From contig DAHXLI010000001.1 in the NCBI GenBank assembly GCA_027366075.1, forward strand, positions 1 to 19,594: DNA of 19,594 bases, written 5' to 3'. Under the pieces are notes generated by a model that saw nothing but the letters and a program-made list of their open reading frames with translations, was not told the origin of the DNA and made no database searches. The position numbers were made by a program, and so were the translations under genes. Of this stretch, positions 1 to 7,249 are shown in pieces; positions within the stretch are counted from its first letter, which is position 1; every line of letters begins with the position of its first letter. This DNA comes from Candidatus Parvarchaeota archaeon (lineage in GTDB: Archaea; Nanobdellota; Nanobdellia; Parvarchaeales; Parvarchaeaceae).

Positions 1-1
1 G

Positions 2-148
2 TTTTCAGAACTATTGACAAAGAAAGACAGGAAAGAATTTATTTATACTTTCTTACCACTGCTATTTTTATCAAATATGGGCAGGATAGAATTAGAGCAA
101 CAGGAACCATTTGCGGAGATTTATGTCAAAAATAAAAGAATACGTTGA
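2..148 (+). CDS. scpA: ScpA, segregation and condensation protein A (kleisin), 3' end only
   Basis: Partial gene, cut by the left edge; the reading frame is open from base 2 to a TGA at 146-148, giving about 48 C-terminal residues. The tail has the typical ScpA winged-helix ending: a hydrophobic helix (FIYTFLPLLFLSNMG) followed by RIELEQQEPFAEIYV, which fits the kleisin consensus of a leucine-rich helix and then an acidic QEEPFGDI-like strand. ScpA bridges the SMC heads and binds ScpB. The frame overlaps the start of scpB by 26 bases, so the two are very likely co-translated. Only the C-terminus is visible, but the neighbouring scpB and smc make the call firm. Confidence 0.8.
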   Translation, partial: FSELLTKKDRKEFIYTFLPLLFLSNMGRIELEQQEPFAEIYVKNKRIR

Positions 149-656
149 AGCGTTGATATTTGCGTTTGGAGACGGTATATCTTTAGAAGAATTAGAGAAA
201 AGAACCAGAGCCGACCAGCTTATAATAAAGAAAGCGGTTGCAGATCTCAACAAAGAATACTCAGAAAGGAAAGGCGCATTCAATATAGTCACTGAAGGCA
301 CCTTTTACAGGATGAGACTAAGAAGCGACCTTGCATCAATCGCCGAGGACACGCTTAAAACCGATCTAAAAAAGGGAGTGCTTATGACCTTGAGTCTAAT
401 CGCCGCAAAAGGAAAAATAGACCAGTCTGAGCTTGTAAAAACGAGGGGCAGTCTTTCCTACCAACATGTAAAAGAACTCGTGTCTAGGGGGCTTGTAACA
501 AAATATGCCGAGGACAATAGAAAAGTCATAAAGATTTCGCCGACTTTTTATGATTATTTTGACGTTAACAACAAAGAGCTTAAGGAAGTCACCAATGAAG
601 TTAAAAAAGAACTAGAAAAAGAAGCCGAACAAACAGTGGAATATCGACCTAATTAG
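123..656 (+). CDS. scpB: ScpB, segregation and condensation protein B
   Basis: ScpB forms a dimer of winged-helix proteins that binds the ScpA kleisin and helps the SMC complex organise and segregate the chromosome. From the ATG at 123 the protein has 177 residues, close to the bacterial family (about 180-200). The N-terminal domain starts MSKIKEYVEALIF, the usual 'ALiFa' opening of ScpB. The second winged helix contains TLSLIAAKGKIDQSEL...TRG...VKELVSRGLV, matching the family pattern IAykqPItraEIe-IRG-L--RGLI. A lysine/glutamate-rich tail follows. I chose the ATG at 123 over the in-frame TTG at 111 because GGAG at 115-118 sits 4 bases before it and the conserved domain begins there. It overlaps scpA by 26 bases and converges on the HIT gene, the two stops overlapping at 653-656. 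Confidence 0.85.
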   Translation: MSKIKEYVEALIFAFGDGISLEELEKRTRADQLIIKKAVADLNKEYSERKGAFNIVTEGTFYRMRLRSDLASIAEDTLKTDLKKGVLMTLSLIAAKGKIDQSELVKTRGSLSYQHVKELVSRGLVTKYAEDNRKVIKISPTFYDYFDVNNKELKEVTNEVKKELEKEAEQTVEYRPN

Positions 657-1207
657 AATATCACGATTTTTTTCTTTAGCTCGAGCGGTTTCTCGTCTTT
701 CTTGGGTTCCAGCTGTTGCTGCACAGGTTTTTGTACCGGAGCAGATGTTGTGGGCTCGGGGGCAGTTGGCATTTCGGCATTACCTACCTTTTCTATTGCG
801 CCCACCACTGCCTGCGAGACCTGTACAATTTCTTCTTCGGATAATTGTTTAGGCTGCCAAGCATAGTTAACGTTATCATTTGTGTACCTTGGGATTATAT
901 GAATAAGCGCATGTGGCGTGAAATTCCCAGACCTTAATTCTTGGCTGTATATTAAATCAACATTAGTGGCGCCCATAGAAATAAGTAAAGAATAACCAAT
1001 CACTCTTGCTATTGATAGGAGACCTAAAGAAAGAGCCGGTGGCATTTCATAGAGGCTATTGTAATGTGCACGGGGTATCAGTATGACGTGCCCTGTTGTC
1101 GCAGGGTTTATATCTAGTATGCCAATCGCATTTTGGTCTTGGTATACGATATTGGACTTTACCGCCCCAGAGCTTATCTGACAAAAAATGCATTGAGTTT
1201 CTTCCAT
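653..1207 (-). CDS. HIT-family protein with altered catalytic triad and proline-rich tail
   Basis: Histidine-triad fold protein of 184 residues. HIT proteins are usually nucleotide hydrolases or transferases (Hint, FHIT). Visible family marks are the N-terminal C6-x-x-C9 pair seen in Hint-type proteins, the strand NPATTGHVILIPRAHY (about 34-49), and PHALIHIIPR at 98-107, which aligns with the HxHxHxx triad. The first and third histidines (H99, H103) are present, but the middle position, which is the nucleophile in characterised HIT enzymes, is Leu101 (codon CTT). The enzyme may therefore be inactive or act as a binding protein. Residues from about 140 onward are a Pro/Gln/Lys-rich, probably disordered tail not typical of the family. 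It diverges from the small membrane protein at 1271 across a 63-base gap with TATA-like sequence on both strands. Confidence 0.8.
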   Translation of the reverse strand: MEETQCIFCQISSGAVKSNIVYQDQNAIGILDINPATTGHVILIPRAHYNSLYEMPPALSLGLLSIARVIGYSLLISMGATNVDLIYSQELRSGNFTPHALIHIIPRYTNDNVNYAWQPKQLSEEEIVQVSQAVVGAIEKVGNAEMPTAPEPTTSAPVQKPVQQQLEPKKDEKPLELKKKIVIF

Positions 1208-1242
1208 TTAGAGGGTAAAAACGCTTACAATAAAGATAAGCC

Positions 1243-1251
1243 TTATAAATA
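1243..1251 (+). promoter_or_regulatory. TATA box, probably leaderless promoter of the small membrane protein
   Basis: TTATAAATA, centred about 24 bases before the ATG at 1271, in an AT-rich stretch. Archaeal TATA boxes lie about 25 bases before the transcription start, so the transcript would begin at or next to the start codon. No Shine-Dalgarno sequence is present. The reverse strand of the same element also reads TATA-like (TATTTATAAG) and could serve the divergent HIT gene. Confidence 0.55.
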
Positions 1252-1270
1252 TAAAAAGATTTAGTATCTA

Positions 1271-1486
1271 ATGGCAAAAACAACAAGGCTATCCGATGTG
1301 GATAGAAGGCTAACAGACGTCGCATTGGGTCTAGTGCTTTATGGCGTAGGAATAGTCCTACTTGCACTGGGATTCGTTTGGCTTCTAAATCAGGCTTTGC
1401 CTTCGTTGACATGGGCTGGGGCAGAAGTAGTAGTAGGCGCTCTGGCATTTGGTGTTAGCGTAGCAGTATTTAAGGTAAGCATGTAG
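1271..1486 (+). CDS. Small two-helix membrane protein, function unknown
   Basis: A 71-residue protein not recognised as a member of a named family. A charged N-terminus (KTTRLSDVDRRLTD, residues 3-16) is followed by two predicted membrane helices, roughly residues 17-41 (ALGLVLYGVGIVLLALGFVWLL) and 48-67 (WAGAEVVVGALAFGVSVAVF). By the positive-inside rule the N-terminus would face the cytoplasm. It stands alone: its own TATA box lies upstream at the leaderless distance and a long T-tract directly follows the stop, so it looks like a monocistronic unit. That arrangement, plus clean hydrophobic segmentation, supports a real gene despite its size. Confidence 0.65.
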   Translation: MAKTTRLSDVDRRLTDVALGLVLYGVGIVLLALGFVWLLNQALPSLTWAGAEVVVGALAFGVSVAVFKVSM

Positions 1487-1487
1487 G

Positions 1488-1517
1488 TTTTATTTTTTTA
1501 TTTTTTTATTTTTTTTA
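1488..1517 (+). terminator. T-rich transcription terminator after the small membrane protein
   Basis: Begins two bases after the TAG at 1484-1486 and consists of 30 bases that are almost all T, broken by only three A. Archaeal RNA polymerase terminates on such U-tracts in the transcript without needing a hairpin. Placement directly behind the stop codon fits. Confidence 0.7.
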
Positions 1518-1518
1518 T

Positions 1519-1588
1519 AATCTTTATATTCTACCGCCGATAAAACATCACTGTAGTTCTAAGTGAAAAATATAGAAATCTTTATATA
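1519..1588 (+). promoter_or_regulatory. Tandem TATA-like promoter elements before the TrmB-type regulator
   Basis: The 11-base string AATCTTTATAT occurs twice, at 1519-1529 and 1577-1587. Each resembles an archaeal BRE/TATA element. The second would give a start near 1610 and a leader of about 30 bases that carries the Shine-Dalgarno sequence GGAGG (1631-1635). The first would give a start near 1552. The duplication could mean two promoters or a repeated binding site for the regulator itself; the sequence alone cannot decide. Confidence 0.5.
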
Positions 1589-1639
1589 CTAATGATTTAT
1601 ACAATACTACTATAAAGTAAAATTAAAAGTGGAGGTTTT

Positions 1640-2434
1640 ATGGCATTATCATTCGGAGAGGATTATATAGGGAAGATTAGAAGACTTTTTGGTCTTAATC
1701 TTTACGAAGCCAAGATGTGGCTTGCGCTTCTTTCACAGGGAAAATCTACTTCAGGCAGGCTTAGCGATATAGCAAACATACCGAAATCTAGATCATATGA
1801 TATACTAGTTTCTTTGGAGAATGGCGGTTTCATAGTAAGAGATTTAGGTAAGCCAATAAGCTATAGAGCAATTCCGCCTTCGGAGCTTATAGAAAAGTTA
1901 GATGATAAGGCAAAAGAGGACCTTGACTTAAAACTTGACAAACTCAATAGGCTTAAAGAAAGCGTAGTAATGAAGGATCTGCAAGTACTCTACGATAAGG
2001 GGATAAAGTTCGTAGAGGAAAACAAGGTAGCGACTTCGTATCAGGGTGCGGACACAGCATATTTCAGAATAAAGAAGAGTATAAAGAATGCCAAGAAAGA
2101 AATCATAGTGATAAGCACAGCTGGTTCGCTAGAGACGAAAATAAAGTCGCTTGGCCGGGCCCTTAAACAGGCTAAGGCTAACAACGTCACTATACACGTA
2201 TACGCACCGGTAAAAGATCTGACTGAAGCACTGGCAACCGAAATAAAACAGTTCGGTAAGTTCAATAAGACTAACCTCGATATAGGTCGTTTCATAATAG
2301 TAGACGAAAATGAGATGTTCATGTTCACTGAAAATGAGGAAGAAACCCACCCGAGTAACGAAATAGTTCTTCACATAAAGGGAAAATACCTGCCAGAAAA
2401 GATTAAGAGACTTGCGACTGTGCACACTGCATAG
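1640..2434 (+). CDS. TrmB-family transcriptional regulator
   Basis: A 264-residue archaeal regulator. Residues about 10-75 form a winged helix-turn-helix of TrmB type: the pattern GLNLYEAKMWLALL is the family's 'GLtxyEakvYlaLl' helix, and SDIANIPKSRSYDILVSLENGGFI is the recognition region followed by the wing. A coiled linker (about 85-120) leads to a second domain with KKEIIVIST and NVTIHVYAP strands and an IGRFIIVDENEMFMF strand, resembling the phospholipase-D-like effector domain common in TrmB proteins (without its catalytic HKD motif). The start is fixed by a strong Shine-Dalgarno GGAGG 5 bases before the ATG. TrmB proteins often sense sugars; no sugar gene is nearby, so the ligand is unknown. 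Confidence 0.85.
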   Translation: MALSFGEDYIGKIRRLFGLNLYEAKMWLALLSQGKSTSGRLSDIANIPKSRSYDILVSLENGGFIVRDLGKPISYRAIPPSELIEKLDDKAKEDLDLKLDKLNRLKESVVMKDLQVLYDKGIKFVEENKVATSYQGADTAYFRIKKSIKNAKKEIIVISTAGSLETKIKSLGRALKQAKANNVTIHVYAPVKDLTEALATEIKQFGKFNKTNLDIGRFIIVDENEMFMFTENEEETHPSNEIVLHIKGKYLPEKIKRLATVHTA

Positions 2435-2691
2435 GCAAGATTTATAAAGATAAGGCCAATAGAGATTGGATCTAGATGGTAAACCTTAGAAAATTTCTTT
2501 GCATAAATCTCCTTTAGCCTACCGTCGTTTTTCAGGTCTTCTGATCTTTCGTTTATAATTCCGCTCTTATTAAGCAGGTATCAGAAGGTTTTTATTATTA
2601 GAAAATGGCACCCCTCTTCGGAATGATCCATGATACGATTTATTCCGATAAAAAGTATCTTTGCGCGCTTTGGAAGATAATATTTTATCAT
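2435..2691 (-). pseudogene. Remnant of a MUG/TDG-like uracil-DNA glycosylase
   Basis: Reading the minus strand from an ATG at 2691 gives 36 residues starting MIKYYLPKRAKILFIGIN, a stop (TGA at 2583-2581), and then in the same frame YLLNKSGIINERSEDLKN and further conserved-looking sequence to about 2440. The pattern KILFIGIN(P)...S...G..F...FWYLL..SGII is the N-terminal signature of mismatch-specific (MUG/TDG-type) uracil-DNA glycosylases, whose GINP motif carries the catalytic Asn. Here the Asn is kept, Pro is replaced by Arg, and the stop falls exactly where the family has Trp of 'FW' (TGG to TGA). The frame runs into the 3' end of the regulator gene, where similarity fades, so the 3' half is missing. 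I read this as a decayed gene; the family call comes from motif recall, not a search. Confidence 0.6.
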
Positions 2692-2703
2692 AGTGGATTA
2701 CAC

Positions 2704-2711
2704 TTTTAAAT
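2704..2711 (+). promoter_or_regulatory. TATA box of smc, leaderless spacing
   Basis: TTTTAAAT centred about 25 bases upstream of the smc ATG at 2732, with no Shine-Dalgarno sequence between them. This is the spacing expected for a transcript starting at the start codon. Confidence 0.5.
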
Positions 2712-2731
2712 CATAATCTACAATAAGTAAT

Positions 2732-5700
2732 ATGACTTATATCAAAGAAGTAGAACTAGACAATTTTAAATCTTTTGCTGGCCACACTAAATTCAGTTTT
2801 ATAAAAGGTTTCAATATAATCGCAGGAGCTAATGGTTCTGGTAAAAGCAACATAATAGATGCGATGATGTTTGTTCTCGGCGCATCCTCGAAAAAAGAGA
2901 TGAGAAGCGAAGTTCTTACCGATCTTATATTTAATGGCGGGAAAGCGCAGAAACCAGCAGAATTTGCCAAGGTAAACATTATCTTGGACAATTCGGATAA
3001 GACATTTTCGGCTTATGAAGAAAATGAAATATCGATAAGTAGAAAGATAGACAGCGGGGGGGAAAAGCGTTTTTAGGATAAACGGAAAATCTTCTACACG
3101 CGAAGAGATACTAAACATACTATCAGTAATCAAGGTAAAACAAGACAGCTTTAATATAATCCCGCAAGGTAAAATAGCGGAGATAGCAGGGTCTTCGCCC
3201 GAAGAAAGATTAGCGATAATAAACGATCTTTCTGGTATAAGTGTATTCGAAGAAAAGAAATCAAAAGCGATGAATGAGATGAAAAAAGTACAGGATAATA
3301 TCTCTACCATAGAAACCGTCCTTAAGGAAAAGAAAAGGACGATGGATCAGTTGGAAAATGAAAAGAAACGCGCAGAGGAATTTAAAAGGCTCAAAAGCGA
3401 TTTTTCAAATTTACAATCTAAACAAGTAACAATAAGAAAAAACCAGGCTTACGATGGCTTAGAGAAGGTGATAAAAGCTGTAAGGGAGATAGAAGAAGAA
3501 AATAAAAACGTATCTAAAGAGAAGGAGAAACTGTTAGCAAGACTTTCAGAAATAAGAAAAGAAATAAATGAAATAAATACACGGGCAGAATCTGAGGGTG
3601 AACGAGGCATACTTGAAGCCGAAACCAAGTCAAAAAGCCTAGATATAGAGCTTTCTAAACTTAGGCTGGTTCTTGATACAGATATCCAACAGTTGGATGG
3701 CATAAGAGAAACTTTAAACCAAGTTAACAAATCAATAGAGGAATATTCAAAATCTTCAGAGAAAGAAAATGTAGATATTAAAGACCTTAGGGAAAAATTA
3801 GGCGAATTAACCTCTAAGAGACACGCCATTGCAGAGACAACGTTGAAAGCAGAAAAATATTTCAAAGACATGGACGACTTTGAAAAGAAATTGAATGAAA
3901 CAAACCAAAAAATATCAAATTACAGGTTAGCACTTGCTAATTACCCAAAAAGCGCGGAACTACAGTCAAAACTAAGCGAACTCAACAGTAATCGAGCTAG
4001 AATGGAAACAGAAAGCAGAGACATGACTTTGCAATATTCTGAAATAAAAAACGCAGTAGAAAAGGCTAAAGCAAGAATTAAAGCCGAGTCAGATAAGATA
4101 TACTGGTTAAAGGAAAACTTGCTTGCTCAAAAGGCAGCTTTGGCATCCCAGAATAGGGCTATAGAGACCGCAGATAAACTGAAAAAAGAAGCAAGTGGAG
4201 TTTATGGCACAGTAAATGAGCTTTTTTCTATAAAAGACGAAAAATATTCAGAAGCGTTATCCAGCTCTATTGGTAGACGTGGAGATTTTATAGTTGTAGA
4301 GGACGAGACCGTGGCGTCAAAATGCATAGACAAATTAAAGAGGGAAAAACTCGGAAACTACAATTTTATCCCACTGAATAAGATAGCATCGGCGGAACAT
4401 GGAAATAAACCGAACATGCAGTTTGTAATAGATTACACGATAAATCTTATAAAATTCGACAATAAATTTTTGAGCGCAATGCGTTTTGTATTTGGGGACA
4501 CATTGTTAGTCGATGCCTTTGAAAACGCAAAATCATTGATAAACAGATACAGAATGGTTACTTTAGACGGCACGGTTTTTGAGAAGACAGGCGTAATCTC
4601 AGGCGGATACAAAGAACATGTAAATTTCTCTACTATAAACAAAAAATATAAGGAGCTTTCAGAGGACTTAGAAGAACATTCTAAACTAAAAGAGCAATAC
4701 GAGACAGAATATACTGAAAAAGAAGCCACGCTTACTTTCCTTTTGTCTAAGGTAAAATCTTATGAAAAAGATTTAATCGACATAAGAAACAATATAAATG
4801 CTCTGACTAAAGAACTTTCAAATTTTCAAGGTTCAGAAGCGGATATAATAAGTGTAATAAACAAATTAGAAGGAGAAAGGAATCAATTAGATAACCGGAT
4901 AAAAGAGCTTTCTAACACTAAATTAGAAAGGATAGACTACAAAAAAGAAATAGAAGCGCTAGACAGGCAGATAAATGATACCCAGGTTAAACTCGGCACA
5001 TCCACCATAAGAGTAGATAAACTTTTCAAATCTGAAGTCGACAATTTGTTAAGAAGAACCACCGAACTAGAAAAGGAAAGATTTCGATTTGATAGAGACA
5101 TATCGGAAGTTAAACGAAAAATCGGGGAGGATGAGAAAAATTTAGAATCCGCCTTATCAGACTTAGGAAAAAAGTCAGAAGCGCTCACGGCACTAAGAAA
5201 GAAGAGAGAGGAACTTTCTAAGGAATCCTCCTCAATAGAAGAAAATATTAGTGGTCTAGACAAATCCGAGAGAGACATATACGATAAAATAAATAAACTA
5301 CGGGTAGAAGAGGCTGGATTAAAAGCGAAGTTCGACACCGCAGAAGAAGAATTTAGAAAATACTCGATAGAGGGGGCTATTTTAGAAGAAAACGATTCCT
5401 TAGATTCAATAAGTAGAAAATTGTCAACCGTTAAATCAAAGGTAGAGTCTTTTGGTCCAATAAATGAACTAGCCTTGGAAACGTTTAACAGGATACTGGT
5501 GGAGTACAACGAAGGAAATGAAAAATCTGCTAAGCTAATGGAAGAGAGGGAAAGGATACTGTCTGTTATAAGGGACATAGAAAATAAGAAATTAGAGACG
5601 TTCATGAAGACACTGTTCGATATAAATAGCATATTCTCAAACGTTTTCAATTCCATAACCGAGGGAAAAGCCGAGCTGGTCCCGGAAAACTCAGAAGACA

Positions 5701-6059
5701 TTTTTGGCGGCGGGCTGGACATAAAAGTAGACTTGCCAAATAAGAAAGTGCATAATATCCGTGGCTTGAGTGGTGGAGAGATGTCAATTCTATCAATTTC
5801 TCTCTTGATGTCCATTTCAAAATACATAGACGTGCCGTTTTATGTACTAGACGAAGTAGACGCTGCTTTGGATTCAATTAACTCATCCAAATTTTCAAGT
5901 TTGGTAAAAGCATATTCAGAAAGCACAGAATTTATAGTAATAACCCACAACGAGACTACGCTTCTAAACGCAGATGTAATCTATGGAGTTACTATGACCG
6001 CAGAAGGGGTAAGTAAGGTAGTTAGTGTTAAACCGCCAAAAGAAGCAGCGAGAGTCTAG
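2732..6059 (+). CDS. smc: SMC chromosome segregation ATPase, interrupted by a frameshift
   Basis: Structural-maintenance-of-chromosomes ATPase; with ScpA and ScpB it forms the condensin-like loop-extruding ring. Corrected for one extra G in the run 3056-3062 it would be about 1108 residues, normal for the family. Residues 1-45 carry the head N-half with Walker A GANGSGKSN (32-40); after the shift the frame continues as SVFRINGK and the Q-loop IIPQGKI. A long coiled coil rich in Glu/Lys follows, then the hinge at about 489-622 (GVYGTVNELF to GVISGGY), the return coiled coil, signature motif LSGGE (about 1012-1016), Walker B FYVLDEVDAALD (about 1036-1047) and an ITHNE switch. As written, the N-terminal piece stops at 3074-3076 (114 aa), and the rest is open from 3063 but has its first ATG at 3270, after Walker A and the Q-loop. 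The stop overlaps that of convergent ksgA by 4 bases. Confidence 0.85.
3056..3062 (+). other. smc: Seven-G run carrying the smc frameshift
   Basis: Seven consecutive G at codon 109-111 of smc. With seven G the frame reads SGGEKRF and stops at TAG 3074-3076. With six it reads SGGKSVFRINGK and joins the main smc frame without loss of any conserved residue. A one-base homopolymer error or a slipped mutation explains it most simply. Confidence 0.85.
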
Positions 6060-6859
6060 TCGATGTAGTTTTCTTTCAAAACAGTTATAAGCATTTTTAA
6101 TTCCTCGAAGTTAAGCTTTTTAACTTCTTTATCTCTGAAACTTACAATGGCGGCAGCAATCTTCGAAAATGAATCGCGGCTACCCCGTTTTGTTTTATTA
6201 GCCAAATCTTGGTGGGACCTTAATATAGCGTTTTTAACGGTCATCTCATCCTTTAGCATTACACTTTGTAATAAATCCTTCGGTTTCTTCTTTATCGCTA
6301 GCATTCTGCTCGTAACTCTAGGGGCAGGGTAAAAAGAAGATTTTGGCACTTCCATTATCTCATAAAAATCAAAAAAAATCTTTTGCATCAGAGAAAATTT
6401 GTTTGTGGCAGTTTCGACTAGAAGGCTCTGCGATATTGTGTTTGGAAGTATCATAACACCAGATATGAAATCGTAGTGTACCAGCTTGTTCAGTATATTA
6501 TCTATTATGTTGTAAGGCGGGTTTGATATCAATTTAGTAAACTTCGGTAAAACCAGTTTTAATACGTCCCCATTTACCAACTTAACATTCGGGTTTAGCT
6601 CATATTTATTTATAAGATACGAGAATATCTTAACGTCTTTTTCTACGCCGATGGCAGAGCAGGTTTTTATTATTTCCGCAAGTTCATAACCAAAGCCAGC
6701 CCCAACGTCTAAAACGGTGTCATTTTTACTAAGCTCTGCGGCTTCTACCTCCCGCTTTATTATATATTCATCAACAAGAAAATTTTGTCCAGAATCATTT
6801 AATCTGTCTAGTCCAAAGTCTTTAATTAGTAAAGAAGTCTTATCGAGTAAATCATTCAT
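6056..6859 (-). CDS. rsmA: KsgA/Dim1, 16S rRNA dimethyladenosine methyltransferase
   Basis: Transfers four methyl groups from S-adenosylmethionine to two adjacent adenines in the helix 45 loop of 16S rRNA during small-subunit maturation. Of 267 residues, the N-terminus has GQNFLVD (24-30), the KsgA entry motif. It is followed by the SAM-binding loop VLDVGAGFG (49-57), acidic VEKD (72-75), GDVL (97-100) and the catalytic SNPPYN (112-117; many KsgA proteins have NLPYN or NIPYN). FYPAPRV at 176-182 and a helical C-terminal domain match the family. It follows the zinc-ribbon gene by 13 bases and is probably cotranscribed with it. It converges on smc, overlapping by 4 bases. Also known as ksgA. 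Confidence 0.9.
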   Translation of the reverse strand: MNDLLDKTSLLIKDFGLDRLNDSGQNFLVDEYIIKREVEAAELSKNDTVLDVGAGFGYELAEIIKTCSAIGVEKDVKIFSYLINKYELNPNVKLVNGDVLKLVLPKFTKLISNPPYNIIDNILNKLVHYDFISGVMILPNTISQSLLVETATNKFSLMQKIFFDFYEIMEVPKSSFYPAPRVTSRMLAIKKKPKDLLQSVMLKDEMTVKNAILRSHQDLANKTKRGSRDSFSKIAAAIVSFRDKEVKKLNFEELKMLITVLKENYID

Positions 6860-6872
6860 ACAAAAACGTATT

Positions 6873-7166
6873 TTATTGACCGCCTTTACCAGGTTTCCTT
6901 ACCTTGAATTTCTCAATCATAAATTCCGTGGCGCATTTTTTGCACTTGAAGGTTATGTATCCTTTCTTTTTACCGCCGGCTTTCACTTCCTTCATATTTA
7001 ATTCGCCTTTGAATTCATTTTTATCGCCACATTTGGGACAGGTAAAAAAAAACGTGTATTGCGCGTCTAATCTTAATTTAAATATAAACACCTTTTCATT
7101 TTTTTCTCCTGAAAACAGCGTAGCTTTCTTAAAAAAATCACAGTTATTTAAATCAGGCAAGGCCAT
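6873..7166 (-). CDS. Zinc-ribbon protein, function unknown
   Basis: A 97-residue basic protein with two cysteine knuckles, CPKCG (residues 43-47) and CKKC (75-78), separated by about 28 residues; together they would bind one zinc ion as a zinc ribbon. The tail is Lys/Gly-rich (KVRKPGKGGQ), which suggests contact with nucleic acid or the ribosome. I do not recognise the family. It is directly upstream of ksgA on the same strand with a 13-base gap, so a role in rRNA or ribosome biogenesis is a reasonable guess from context only. A TATA-like stretch (GTTTAAGAAT on the minus strand, around 7184-7195) lies at roughly leaderless distance before the ATG at 7166. Confidence 0.65.
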   Translation of the reverse strand: MALPDLNNCDFFKKATLFSGEKNEKVFIFKLRLDAQYTFFFTCPKCGDKNEFKGELNMKEVKAGGKKKGYITFKCKKCATEFMIEKFKVRKPGKGGQ

Positions 7167-7205
7167 AATCTTAATACGTTTTTTTAATTCTTAAACTTAT
7201 CAATC

Positions 7206-7226
7206 AAAAACCTTTAGAAAAGGTTT
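7206..7226 (-). terminator. Hairpin plus T-tract behind the membrane/SHOCT-like protein gene
   Basis: A perfect 8-base inverted repeat, AAACCTTT at 7208-7215 and AAAGGTTT at 7219-7226, with a 3-base loop. On the minus strand the second arm runs straight into TTTTT, giving a bacterial-style intrinsic terminator shape about 24 bases beyond the stop of the gene ending at 7250. It lies between that gene and the zinc-ribbon gene and would separate the two transcripts. Confidence 0.6.
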
Positions 7227-7249
7227 AAATAAACTTAAATTAGTTTTTC

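Noticed and set aside
2476..2514. Short plus-strand frame of 12 codons behind a TATA-like TTTATAAA at 2441-2448
   Set aside because: Too short, no recognisable product, and the same bases make better sense as the glycosylase remnant on the minus strand; the TATA match is probably chance in AT-rich DNA.
2581..2583. TGA in the glycosylase remnant as a recoded tryptophan codon
   Set aside because: TGG is used for Trp throughout the window and TGA ends scpA, nuoJ and nuoL normally; the GINP motif is also damaged and the 3' half is missing.
3056..3062. Programmed ribosomal frameshift in smc
   Set aside because: The needed shift is +1 at a plain G run without any stimulatory element I can see; a one-base error or mutation is simpler.
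3449..5827. Long minus-strand frames inside smc
   Set aside because: Serine/phenylalanine-rich translations are the expected antisense shadow of a Glu/Lys-rich coiled coil.
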